This document shows, piece by piece, positions 30,225 through 40,756 of a DNA stretch of 64,000 bases (the first letter of the stretch is position 1; every line of letters begins with the position of its first letter). This DNA comes from Terebella lapidaria (taxonomy: Eukaryota > Annelida > Polychaeta > Terebellida > Terebellidae): positions 3,261,667-3,325,666 of the forward strand of contig OX424568.1 of assembly GCA_949152475.1 (NCBI GenBank), read 5' to 3'. Both the position numbers and the translations under genes were made by a program. The notes under the pieces are model-generated. The model had not been told where the DNA came from, searched no databases, and saw only the letters and a list, made by a program, of their open reading frames with translations.

Positions 30225-30375
30225 ACGATAATATCGCAGAATTCAAGACTGTCTAGAACCCTGCGACATGTTCCCAGAGGATCAGCGATAACATCGTAAC
30301 CCGGTTTTCCATCGGCGATCATGCTCGCCGATAATATCGTACCCGCTTATCGCCGATAATATCGCCTAATGTGTT
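30225..30375. repeat. Palindromic iterons at the right end of the TTAA element
   Basis: At least four copies of a palindrome like CGATAATATCG (near 30226, 30282, 30328 and 30352) mirror those at 5496-5582. Confidence 0.55.
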
Positions 30376-30381
30376 TTGGCT

Positions 30382-30475
30382 TTAACGACTTGCAAACTTC
30401 CAATAATTCAACTTTCTTGAATGATAATAAGACCTCAAGGCTTGGTGCCCGTAGAAAAGTTTCTGCTGCTGTCAT
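30382..30475 (-). CDS. Start of a Gmr1-type gag (fragment)
   Basis: The minus-strand frame from ATG 30475 reads MTAAETFLRAPSLEVLLSFK, a typical N-terminus of this gag family, and runs up to the TTAA insertion point. It is one side of the interrupted gag whose bulk is at 3396-5477. Copies of this start exist in units 2 and 3 (about 34207 and 38987). Confidence 0.65.
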
Positions 30476-30627
30476 TGTGATAAAGTTTAACAGACGCCAG
30501 TGTGCTAATTGTTAAATGACCAATAGGCGCGCGTGCAGTCAGAATGCACCCATGACCGAGAAAAAAAAAATCACCAAACAGAATACAACCGACAAACAAG
30601 AAACCAACGACAGATCGATCCCGGACG

Positions 30628-31086
30628 CGAGCCCCCAATTTTCCTGTCACGTATCAGCAACAGGAAAACAAACACATTGTATATTAATGAACTTTAATCA
30701 CACTCAAAACATCAGATACACACACATTCATGCACACAGGTAAACAGTTGAAAAAAAAATTAGTCCGCAATACACAATCAGCCGGTGTGCGGCTCGGCAC
30801 GTAAGCACAGTTCCAGTTTCATACGCACGATTGCGCTCGATACACACACGCGATTCCGCTTGTTACACACGCGCGATTCCGCTTGTTTACAAACGTGTAT
30901 ATGTCCACAAAGAGCACTGAATTCCGTTGACTCGGCAAGATGTTATATCCTCGGTGATTCCGGCGTAAGGTCCATCCAAAAATATGTTATAGTTTCCAAA
31001 TATAATTCATAACAAATGTCCAAATAGCTTCCAGAAGTATATAGCAATCCGATTTAGCAATCCATGACTTGCCGTTCGTGCGGTCG

Positions 31087-31123
<37 letters not shown>

Positions 31124-31347
31124 GGGCAGGGAAGCTTTATCCGCCCAACACGGCGTCCAGCGCCTCACACGCTCAGGCACACCAAAAACATCAAAAGATA
31201 AATACTCGGCCGGGAAAGTTTCCTGGCCGGCTCGCGGGCCAAACACTCACAGCTAACCACATATACATCACATATGTGATACATACTGGTTTTAAATAAA
31301 TTAAAACTTCCTTTTAGTAAGAACCAGTTCACCAGTCAAAAACAACA
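30628..31347 (-). repeat. Putative LTR and primer site of the Gmr1-type element, unit 1
   Basis: On the minus strand an LTR of about 700 bp ends CTGATACGTGACA (30645) with an ATTAAA signal near its end. It is followed by 7 nt and TGGGGGCTCG, the start of a tRNA-Pro-type primer site. The outer edge TGTTGTTTTTGACTGG (31347) is tentative. A CT/GA microsatellite (31089-31121) lies inside. It is an old fossil, repeated in unit 3 (39158-39874) and partly in unit 2. Confidence 0.5.
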
Positions 31348-31415
31348 TCCGATGGTAATCTACGACATGATTAGGGAACTCAGGACCCTGATCACCTCCA
31401 GTTCACGAGTACAAT

Positions 31416-31814
31416 ATGCAACATTTCTCAATTACCCAAGGGGCCCACAAAAACACTCAAGTTATGAAATGGGAAGTTGGTTTGCTTCCCGCACTGGCCC
31501 AACAGGTGATTGATTCAATTCCCAGTACACTAGAATTTGCCCTATCAAACGTGAAATCCATGGCCAGTGAGGGGAAGTATTGCTTATTACTCCTGTACAA
31601 GTCTGACAGTGCTGTGTTGTATTCAGTCTCGCAGGCATTCAAGCTGAGGATGGAGCAGCGTCACGAAAAAAGGGCCGCGCTGGAGCGCATCCGACAAGAG
31701 CAGGAGCGCGAAGAAATACGCAGACTCAGACAAGAAACTGTGCACCACGCCAAGTATGTCTCACCGTCTCCATCGCGCCACCACATGATACCAAATGTCA
31801 GACTAGAAATCTAA
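31416..31814 (+). other. Unrecognised open frame in unit 1
   Basis: A 132-codon frame with a hydrophobic stretch (KYCLLLLYKSDSAVLYSVSQ) and a charged coiled coil (ERIRQEQEREEIRRLRQE). Related frames occur in units 2 and 3, but the start codon is not conserved (ATG here, GTG in the others) and the ends differ, so I doubt it is a gene. A second frame (31816-32083) ending AYYLAKSS is also kept in all three units. No family recognised. Confidence 0.25.
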
Positions 31815-32083
31815 GACCAATCTTGCTCTGAACAGAACACCAAGCTAACTGAATGTGAGTTGAAGGCCATCTCTTCTAAGTCTATGGTGTCATGCATACG
31901 TCCTCTTTCTCTGTTCTGTGTGACCCCAAATTCAGCAGCCCGGAACTTATCGAAATTTCATAACATGATCAAATGTCAAGGTTTTCCACTGTCATACCAA
32001 CAATATTGTTATCCGCAGTGTCAGAATATAGTAAACAACATGTATGCTGTTTGTAGGATTGCTTATTACTTGGCGAAATCTTC

Positions 32084-34068
32084 AATCAATCAATCAATCA
32101 ATTTATTTAGAACTGTATGGGAAATATACACTACGACACTTTTATACAAGTCAGTCAGATACAGCCCAAAGCAATGAAATGAGTCATTTGACTGTACCCT
32201 CGCGTGACATTTGATGATTATTTAACACAATAATTTAATTATTACGAGGTATTTCAATGCTTCGATAAACAGAAAAAATTATATACATAGATATACAGGT
32301 CCGAAACATATTAAAAAATTCCCAATCAAATATAGTTTCATTACTGACCTAATATTAGCATTAGCATACGAACAAATTAGAATAAACCTGACATATTAAT
32401 TGTATATTCATTGTATATTCATGGTCTGGTCCATCTCGTGTGCGGTCCCCACAGAGTCGTGCCCATAGCCCGCCCGCCCTGCCCGTTCCAAAAAGCCTAG
32501 CGGTCCACTTACTGGTCGCCATATCCCCGCAACGCGGCGCGCCTGAAGCGCGAGGAGAAACAGGACTTTGATACTAGTGTCTGATGAGATGTTAAATATA
32601 TAATTTCAGGGGTTGCGTTCCAAATGTCGGGACCCATTTTAATGATGTTCTGTGAAGTTATAGAAATACGTGCTTTTCTGGGTTTTAATTTAAAGTTTGT
32701 ACTGTGACGTGTATTATAATCATGTAATGTATTTGATAGTGTAAATAGGTTGTTCAATGTACCGGGCAGAGAATGGTCTAAAAATGACAGGACATATTTA
32801 CAGACATACAATTTATATATATCAATGAATTTTAGAAGTTTTAATTTTATGAATAACGGACTGGTGTGTGTATTGTAAGATGTATTCGAAATGACTCTTA
32901 TAATTTTTTTCTGCATGGTTATTAGTTTTTGGATATGCGTATTGTAGGCTGCCCCCCATAAAGTTATGCCGTAAGTTAAGTATGGATATACAAGTGTATA
33001 ATATAGAGCAACTAGATTTGTTTGACTTAATGTTTTTTTAACCTTATTTATTACAAATAATGCGCTAGCTAGTTTCTTTTTAACTTTGTTAATATGTTCA
33101 TCCCACTTTAATTTATCGTCGATTGTTACGCCTAAAAACTTCACATTACTACATCGTGATATTACTGTGTCAGCCAGCTTAATGTTGTTAGTGGTAACTC
33201 GTAAGTTGACGTGTGTGAAGAGCATGTAATTTGTTTTCGATATGTTCAATGATAACTTATTAGCTCTGAACCAGTCTGAGAGTTTTTCTAGTTCTTCATT
33301 CATAATTGCATATAAATCAGTAATATTTGTACATGAGTGATACACTGTTGTGTCGTCCGCGAAAAGAATAGTCTTAGCCATGTTTAGTATATTGGGGAGA
33401 TCGTTTGTATATATAATAAAAAGTAAGGGGCCCAAGACTGAGCCTTGAGGTACACCACATTTAATTGTACGATAATCTGATTTAACACCTTTATAACACA
33501 CAAATTGTTTACGACTGGATAAGTAGCTCTCGAACCATTTTAATGCTAACCCTCGGATACCATAATATTCAAGTTTATTGAGTAATATTTTGTGATCGAT
33601 TGTGTCAAATGCTTTTGACAAGTCCAGGAATAGTGCTAGAGTTGATTTTTTCTCATCTAGATCGTTAACCGTATTTTCAAGAAATTTAGTTATAAGATCT
33701 ATGGTACTGTGCTTTGAGCGAAATCCAAATTGCTTGTTGTATAGAATATTGTTATTTTCAAGAAAAGAAGAAACACGTTTGTGGACCAGTTTTTCCATAA
33801 CTTTCGATATTGAGGGCAAAATGGATATGGGCCTATAATTTGTGAGATTGTTTTTTTCTTTTGCTTTATATATTGGGATAATTTTACCCATTTTTAGTGT
33901 TTCTGGTACAACTCCTACAGTCAGGGATTTATTCATTATTATAGACAGAGGATATGCTATTGATTGGCCAATGGCTTTGAGAAATTTCGTACTGATCCCT
34001 TCATGCCCAGAACTGTTTTTCGGCTTTAGTTTGTTGATGATATTAAGAATTTCGTTGGGATTTGTTGG
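32084..34068 (-). mobile_element. CR1-group LINE, 5'-truncated, inserted in unit 1
   Basis: The element strand ends in a (TTGA)n tail (32084-32103 on the plus strand as AATC repeats). Units 2 and 3 show the empty site AAATCTTCGATGACGTCACG at 38845 and 40705, so both limits are defined within a base or two. No clear target duplication is seen and a base or two of target appear lost. About 425 bp of 3' UTR follow the stop. Confidence 0.85.
32509..34066 (-). CDS. LINE reverse transcriptase (C-terminal part of ORF2)
   Basis: About 518 codons within the LINE. The open frame extends some 20 codons further into flanking DNA to an ATG at 34128, which is not part of the element. RT motifs in order: NYRPISILPSISKVMEKLV, FGFRSKHST, LFLDLSKAFDTIDH (motif A aspartate), GVPQGSVLGPLLF, LFADDTTVY (catalytic DD) and the C-terminal YNTRHS...P.IWN region common in CR1/jockey-group elements. 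The apurinic endonuclease half is missing through 5' truncation. The frame has no stop, so the insertion is probably young. Confidence 0.85.
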
Positions 34069-34256
34069 TGACGTCACGACGTGAAACGTCATTTTTAGGT
34101 TACCGGACCTATGTTTAACGACTTGCAAACTTCCAATAATTCAACTTTCTTGAATGATAATAAGACCTCAAGGCTTGGTGCCCGTAGAAAAGTTTCTGCT
34201 GCTGTCATTGTGATAAAGTTTAACAGACGCCAGTGTGCTAATTGTTAAATGACCAA

Positions 34257-37200
34257 TGTTTCTATTAGTGCAGGTTCTTAGCTCATAATTTTTGGAGGAA
34301 TTGTTCACATTGTGATAAAAGCATGAAACTTTGCAGAGGGGTAGAGTATCACTCACTGATCAATTTAAGCTAGGGAGCCATTTTCAATATGGCCTGTGGC
34401 GGATATGGCGGCCATTTTTCTTTTTGCAGTAAATCGACCTAAAACGGCCGGTTTGGGGAATTGGTTATTTCTACCTGTGCATGTCAAATATTGCCCAATA
34501 TCAACAAAATTGGTATCAAACTAACCGGAATAACAAGACCAACCCACTCATAACAAAAAAAGATAATTATATCGAACACTCTACGGCTATATATGTCCAA
34601 AAAAACAGTTTGTTTGGCTTGAATTTTTACAAGTTATCTATGGGACATGTACAACAGGTGTGCCTGCACCCCCTGACCGCATGATCATCTGAAATCAATT
34701 TTTTTATTTATATTTCATCCTATTATTGATTATTAGGGAGATTCCAGAGACCCACCACTGGCGAAAATGGTTGTTTTGGGCCTTTTTCAAAATGGCCACC
34801 ATCGAAAATGCCGAAATCATGCTTTGGGCCATAACTCAGCTTCTATTGCAGGTAGAGACATGGTTTTTGGTGTCTTTACCCATGTTTTTGATACTGAAGA
34901 ATCCAATTCTGTCATTGCTGAGTACCTGTGTCTGTTGGTTGCTTCAGAATTAAAAATGTCTGACAAGGTGCGAATGATATTGTGTAGAAACCCTGAGGGG
35001 ACCAAAATGATAGTGAAAGCAGTTCCATTCCCACATAACGAGCTCAGAAGAAAAGAATCAATTTACAGAAATATTGCCAAGGTGAATTCTTTTGAATTCC
35101 TGGACACATGATTTGATGAGGAATGCGACGCTCGCTTGTAGTCATTAAAAAAGAGTGCAGTTTTCTGTCATTTGACCTGGAAAGAAAGTCAAAAATGCAC
35201 ATGAACCAGTATTTGGGGTCAGCAGAAGCCATCTTTAATAGTTGTGCATGTGATGCAACACCTTTTCACTTCACGGAAAACAAGGGAAATCCAAGATGGC
35301 TACCAAAACCAACAGATAATTTTTGAATATAAGCAATGTCTCTGCATAAGAATTATCAGTATTGGAACGTAACAATCCAATAATGGACTAATACAAATCC
35401 TGTAAATTCCATTTTATTGCATTGTAATCATGGTACAATGAAATGCCAGTAAAGATCCCTATCATTCTTTGATCGTTTTGATCAGCGGTCATGAACATGG
35501 GAAGGGTCCCTGCCTCAACACCCACCAGTTTCGTTCTGCCTGGCAAATGAAGCATGGTCATTGTTGTGAAGCTTTCCTGTTGACACAGTAGCATAATTGT
35601 GCTGAAAATGTGTTTAAAAATGATTACCATGCTTCATTTGCCAGGCAGAACGAAACTGTAAAAATGATTACCCCTTATGTAGGGCACAGAAATATGTGTA
35701 ATTTTTGTGCAGCACGGTATGACAGTGAACTGAGAACAATGCAGTAGCTCCCGACAAATTCTATGCCAATCCCAGCTTGACCTCTAGTCTCAAGAACGAT
35801 TACACAGCAAAAAAGCAATTGCATATACATGTTCATTCTTTGCTCAACATGTTCAACTTCTTCTGGATCTTCTGGATTCGCAAGGTGAACTATATTTTGT
35901 GCAGTGGCATTTGACACAAAGGTCAAAGACATCCTTGACAAAAGGCATTATGGTCTAGATGGGAACCATCTTTGTTGTCTGTTTCAGTCCATCCATGGTC
36001 TGTGGTGTTATGAACAGCCCCTACTGGTTAATGGTCTCTAGTTCATGTCCTTAATTGGAGGTATTCTGATATGTTGTTCTAGCACATCACTTGTTTCAGG
36101 AATTCATTATATATGACTGATCTTGTGAAAGAGAACCTTCATCCCGACGAAGTCAACGTTGATGTCACCAGTGATAAATTCATGATCCTATTTCATGCAT
36201 TCACTGGATCTGACAGCGCGTTCTCCTTTATATGTTAGTATCATCTGAGCTGAGACGATGCAATTGGTCTGTGATGATGCAATTGGTCAGTGAATCTATT
36301 TTTTATGATATCAACATTGACCTCGTAAGCACAGGGACTAGAGCCCATTAACCACTAGGGGTTGTTCAATACCCTACAGGGCATGGATGGAATGACACAG
36401 ACGGCAAGAAATTTCCCATGTCAACCACAATATCTTGTGTCAGGGATGTCTTTGTTCTTGATGTCAAATGTCATTGCACAAACCCTTTGCGAATACAAAA
36501 AGGTCTAACTTGAAATGTATACATGTAAATGCCATGTAAATGCAACTTGTCGTGTAATTATTCTTGAGACTAGAGGTCAGAGCTATCTTTGGCAAAGAAC
36601 ATTTATCTTGAGTTACTGCATCGTTTTCAGGTTACTGTCATATCGTTCTGGACAAACAAATCATATGTCATGACTGTATCACACACATAAGGGGCAACTC
36701 CTATGTCAACCGGAAACCAATCAACAATGAACATGCTCCATTTGCCACCCAGAACAAAACTGGTGCATGGATGTTGAGGCAGAGATATTTCCCATATTAA
36801 TGGCAGCTGATCTTTTTTTACTGGCATTCTTGGTGCATTGATTCCAATGCAATAGAAGGGAAATTTCAGGATCCATACTGGTATATCATTGGATTGTTTA
36901 GTTTTATCATTACTGGTAATTTTTATGCAGAGGCCTTGCTTAAATTCAGAAATTATCTGTTGGCCATGAGGGCCATCTTGGATTTGATTTCTGTGGAGTA
37001 AAAAGTGTTGCATTCCATGCACAACTGATAATGATGGTTTATGCAGACCCTAAATACTAGTTCCTTTGTATTTTTCACCATCTTACTAGGTAAATGCCAG
37101 GAAAATGCAATATATTCCAGAGACCACAAACGAACATCGCATTCATCATCGAGTCATGTATCCAGGAATTCAAAAGAATCAACCTTGGCACCAAATCTGT

Positions 37201-37694
37201 AAATTGATTTTTACCTTTGAGCTTGATATGTGGGAATGAAACTGCTTTTACTATCAATCTGGCCTATTTTAGGATTTCTATTCATATCAGTCGCACCATG
37301 GTTGGAAATGTGCTTTTCGCCAGTTTCATTGTCAGCCATTCGTAATTCTGAAGTTATCAACAGTCACAGGTACTCAGCATTGATAAAATCGGATTCCCCA
37401 ATATCAAAAACATAGGTATAGACACCAAAACCATGTCTACCTGCAACTGAAGCTGAGATATAGCCCAAAACATGATTTCAGAGTATTCAACGGCGGCAAT
37501 TTTGAAAACGGCCCAGAAAACCATATTTGCCACCGATGGATCTCTAGAAACAGTATTAATAATCACTAATATGTTTGAAATTAACTAAAGAAATTAATTT
37601 CAGAAAATCATCCGGGGAGGGGGAGGAGAGGATGCAGGCACACCTATTATACATGCCCGACTATGAGATCCATGAATAATTCGCAAAATTCAAG
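34257..37694. mobile_element. Large palindromic (foldback) insertion
   Basis: Diverged inverted arms lie at about 34617-35120 and 37085-37695. They share blocks such as GCCATAACTCAGCTTC/GAAGCTGAGATATAGC and GGTGTGCCTGCA/TGCAGGCACACC. The 2-kb centre holds a second palindrome (35535-35657) with GCTTCATTTGCCAGGCAGAA and related diverged copies near 36720. No protein-coding frame is convincing. Confidence 0.6.
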
Positions 37695-37983
37695 CAGGGA
37701 AGCTTTATCCGCCCAACACGGCGTCCAGCGCCTCACACGCTCAGGCACACCAAAAACATCAAAAGATAAATACTCGGCCGGGAAAGTTTCCTGGCCGGCT
37801 CGCGGGCCAAACACTCGCAGCTAACCACATATACATCACATATGTGATACATACTGGTTTTAAATAAATTAAAACTTCCTTTTAGTAAGAACCAGTTCAC
37901 CAGTCAAAAACAACATCCGATGGTAATCTACGACATGATTAGGGAACTCAGGACCCTGATCACCTCCAGTTCACGAGTACAAT

Positions 37984-38358
37984 GTGCAACATTTCTCAAT
38001 TCCCCAAGGGGCCCACAAAAACACTCAAGATATGAAATGGGAAGTTGGTTTGCTTCCCGCACTGGCCCAACAGGTGATTGATTCAATTCCCAGTACACTT
38101 GAATTTGCGCTATCAAACGTGAAATCCATGGCCAGTGAGGGGAAGTATTGCTTATTACTCCTGTACAAGTCTGACAGTGCTGTGTTGTATTCAGTCTCGC
38201 AGGCATTCAAGCTGAGGATGGAGCAGCGTCACGAAAAAAGGGCCGCGCTGGAGCGCATCAGACAAGAGCAGGAGCGCGAAGAAGAAGAAGAAGAAGAAAT
38301 AAAGCTTAACGGCACTTTGGGCTCAAGAAGGCCATTTCAGTGCCAAACAAGGATATAA
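37984..38358 (+). other. Unrecognised open frame in unit 2
   Basis: Counterpart of 31416-31814, starting with GTG. Its end is altered by a small insertion at 38282. Probably not a gene. Confidence 0.2.
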
Positions 38359-38362
38359 AAGT
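38282..38362 (-). mobile_element. 81-bp SINE/LINE-tail insertion with 15-bp target duplication
   Basis: AGCAGGAGCGCGAAG occurs at 38267-38281 and 38363-38377; units 1 and 3 have it once. The insert has a (GAA)n edge and a core with CACTTTGGGCTCA. A related core occurs at 50886-50945 next to GAATGAATG. On the minus strand both look like 3' ends of a retrotransposed element with a simple-repeat tail. Confidence 0.75.
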
Positions 38363-38893
38363 AGCAGGAGCGCGAAGAAATACGCAGACTCCGACAAGAA
38401 ACTGTGCACCACGCCAAGTATGTCTCACCGTCTCCATCGCGCCACCACATGATACCAGTCAATTTAGACATATAGGGTTATGCATTGTAAATTCTTGACG
38501 ATCTCCCACTGTGTCGGTAACAATAATTGCCGCATTTTGGTAATTCACTTCCTTTAAATGTCAGACTAGAAATCTAAGGCCAATCTTGCTCTGAACAGAA
38601 CACCAAGCTAACTGAATGTGAGTTGAAGGCCATCTCTTCTAAGTCTATGGTGTCATGCATACGTCCTCTTTCTCTGTTCTGTGTGACCCCAAATTCAGCA
38701 GCCCGGAACTTATCGAAATATCATAACATGATCAAATGTCAAGGTTTTCCACTGTCATACCAACAATATTGTTATCCGCAGTGTCAGAATATAGTAAACA
38801 ACATGTATGCTGTTTGTAGGATTGCTTATTACTTGGCGAAATCTTCGATGACGTCACGACGTGAAACGTCATTTTTAGGTTACCGGACCTATG

Positions 38894-39615
38894 TTTAACG
38901 ACTTGCAAACTTCCAATAATTCAACTTTCTTGAATGATAATAAGACCTCAAGGCTTGGTGCCCGTAGAAAAGTTTCTGCTGCTGTCATTGTGATAAAGTT
39001 TAACAGACGCCAGTGTGCTAATTGTTAAATGACCAATAAGATTGCGACACCCGTAGGCGCGCGTGCAGTCAGAATGCACCCATGACCAAGAAAAAAAAAA
39101 TCACCAAACAGAATACAACCGACAAACAAGAAACCAACGACAGATCGATCCCGGACGCGAGCCCCCAATTTTCCTGTCACGTATCAGCAACAGGAAAACA
39201 AACACATTGTATATTAATGAACTTTAATCACACTTAAAACATCAGATACACACACATTCATGCACACAGGTAAACAGTTGAAAAAAAATTAGTCCGCAAT
39301 ACACAATCAGCCGGCGTGCGGCTCGGCACGTAAGCACAGTTCCAGTTTCATACGCACGATTGCGCTCGATACACACACGCGAATCCGCTTGTTACACACG
39401 CGCGATTCCGCTTGTTTACAAACGTGTATATGTCCACAAAGAGCACGGAATTCCGTTGATTCGGCAAGATGTTACATCCTCGGTGATTCCGGCGTAAGGT
39501 CCATCCAAAAATATGTTATAGTTTCCAAATATAATTCATAACAAATGTCCAAATAGCTTCCAGAAGTATATAGCAATCCGATTTAGCAATCCATGACTTG
39601 CCGTCCGTGCGGTCG

Positions 39616-39648
<33 letters not shown>

Positions 39649-40756
39649 GCGGGCAGGGAAGCTTTATCCGCCCAACACGGCGTCAAGCGCCTCACACGCT
39701 CAGGCACACCAAAAACATCAAAAGATAAATACTCGGCCGGGAAAGTTTCCTGGCCGGCTCGCGGGCCAAACACTCGCAGCTAACCACATATACATCACAT
39801 ATGTGATACATACTGGTTTTAAATAAATTAAAACTTCCTTTTAGTAAGAACCAGTTCACCAGTCAAAAACAACATCCGATGGTAATCTAGGACATGATTA
39901 GGGAACTCAGGACCCTGATCACCTCCAGTTCACGAGTACAATGTGCAACATTTCTCAATTCCCCAAGGGGCCCACAAAAACACTCAAGTTATGAAATGGG
40001 AAGTTGGTTTGCTTCCCGCACTGGCCCAACAGGTGATTGATTCAATTCCCAGTACACTAGAATTTGCCCTATCAAACGTGAAATCCATGGCCAGTGAGGG
40101 GAAGTATTGCTTATTACTCCTGTACAAGTCTGACAGTGCTGTGTTGTATTCAGTCTCGCAGGCATTCAAGCTGAGGATGGAGCAGCAGTGGGAACAAAGG
40201 GCCGCGCTGAAGCGCGACCAACAAAAGCAGGAGCGCGAAGAAATACGCAGACTCCGACAAGAAACTGTGCACCACGCCAAGTATGTCTCACCGTCTCCAT
40301 CGCGCCACCACATGATACCAGTCAATTTAGACATATAGGGTTATGCATTGTAAATTCTTGACGATCTCCCACTGTGTCGGTAACAATAATTGCCGCATTT
40401 TGGTAATTCACTTCCTTTAAATGTCAGACTAGAAATCTAAGGCCAATCTTGCTCTGAACAGAACACCAAGCTAACTGAATGTGAGTTGAAGGCCATCTCT
40501 TCTAAGTCTATGGTGTCATGCATACGTCCTCTTTCTCTGTTCTGTGTGACCCCAAATTCAGCAGCCCGGAACTTATCGAAATTTCATAACATGATCAAAA
40601 GTCAAGGTTTTCCACTGTCATACCAACAATATTGTTATCCGCAGTGTCAGAATATAGTAAACAACATGTATGCTGTTTGTAGGATTGCTTATTACTTGGC
40701 GAAATCTTCGATGACGTCACGACGTGAAACGTCATTTTTAGGTTACCGAACCTATG
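38894..40756. repeat. Tandem triplication, unit 3 (plain)
   Basis: The uninterrupted unit of about 1.86 kb: gag start, leader with primer site, LTR (39175-39874), then the flank with the open frames, ending at the terminus of the 134-bp element. It carries a CT microsatellite at 39618-39646. Confidence 0.75.
39943..40338 (+). other. Unrecognised open frame in unit 3
   Basis: Counterpart of 31416-31814, 131 codons from a GTG, with a changed coiled-coil region (EQQWEQRAALKRDQQKQERE). Substitutions and differing ends give little sign of constraint. Confidence 0.2.

Larger units (their letters stand above)
5478..30381. mobile_element. Candidate giant TTAA transposon (24.9 kb with nested insertions)
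   Basis: The block is flanked by TTAA at 5474-5477 and 30382-30385. Its ends are inverted: the right end reads inward AGCCAAAACACATTAGGCG and the left end AGCCCGATACACATTAAGCG, and both continue into GATATTATCG. The flanks belong to the two sides of one Gmr1-type gag, and uninterrupted versions of the target exist at 34114 and 38894, which shows a clean insertion at TTAA. Inside are a MADF-like exon, a DUF4806-like intron-bearing gene and many later insertions, including LTR element copy A. Without the recognised nested insertions the core is only several kb. No transposase was recognised. It may be a piggyBac/Kolobok-type element that carries or captured a gene, or a composite. Confidence 0.6.
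30382..34113. repeat. Tandem triplication, unit 1 (with LINE insertion)
   Basis: Unit 1 starts at the gag TTAA and ends with AGGTTACCGGACCTATG, a stub of the 134-bp element's terminus. It holds the gag start, primer site, LTR and about 0.75 kb of other sequence. A LINE (32084-34068) interrupts it. Confidence 0.75.
34114..38893. repeat. Tandem triplication, unit 2 (with palindromic insertion)
   Basis: It starts TTTAACGACTTGCAAAC directly after CTATG at 34109-34113. Its leader and much of the LTR (about 0.6 kb compared with unit 3) are replaced by 34257-37694. Confidence 0.75.
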
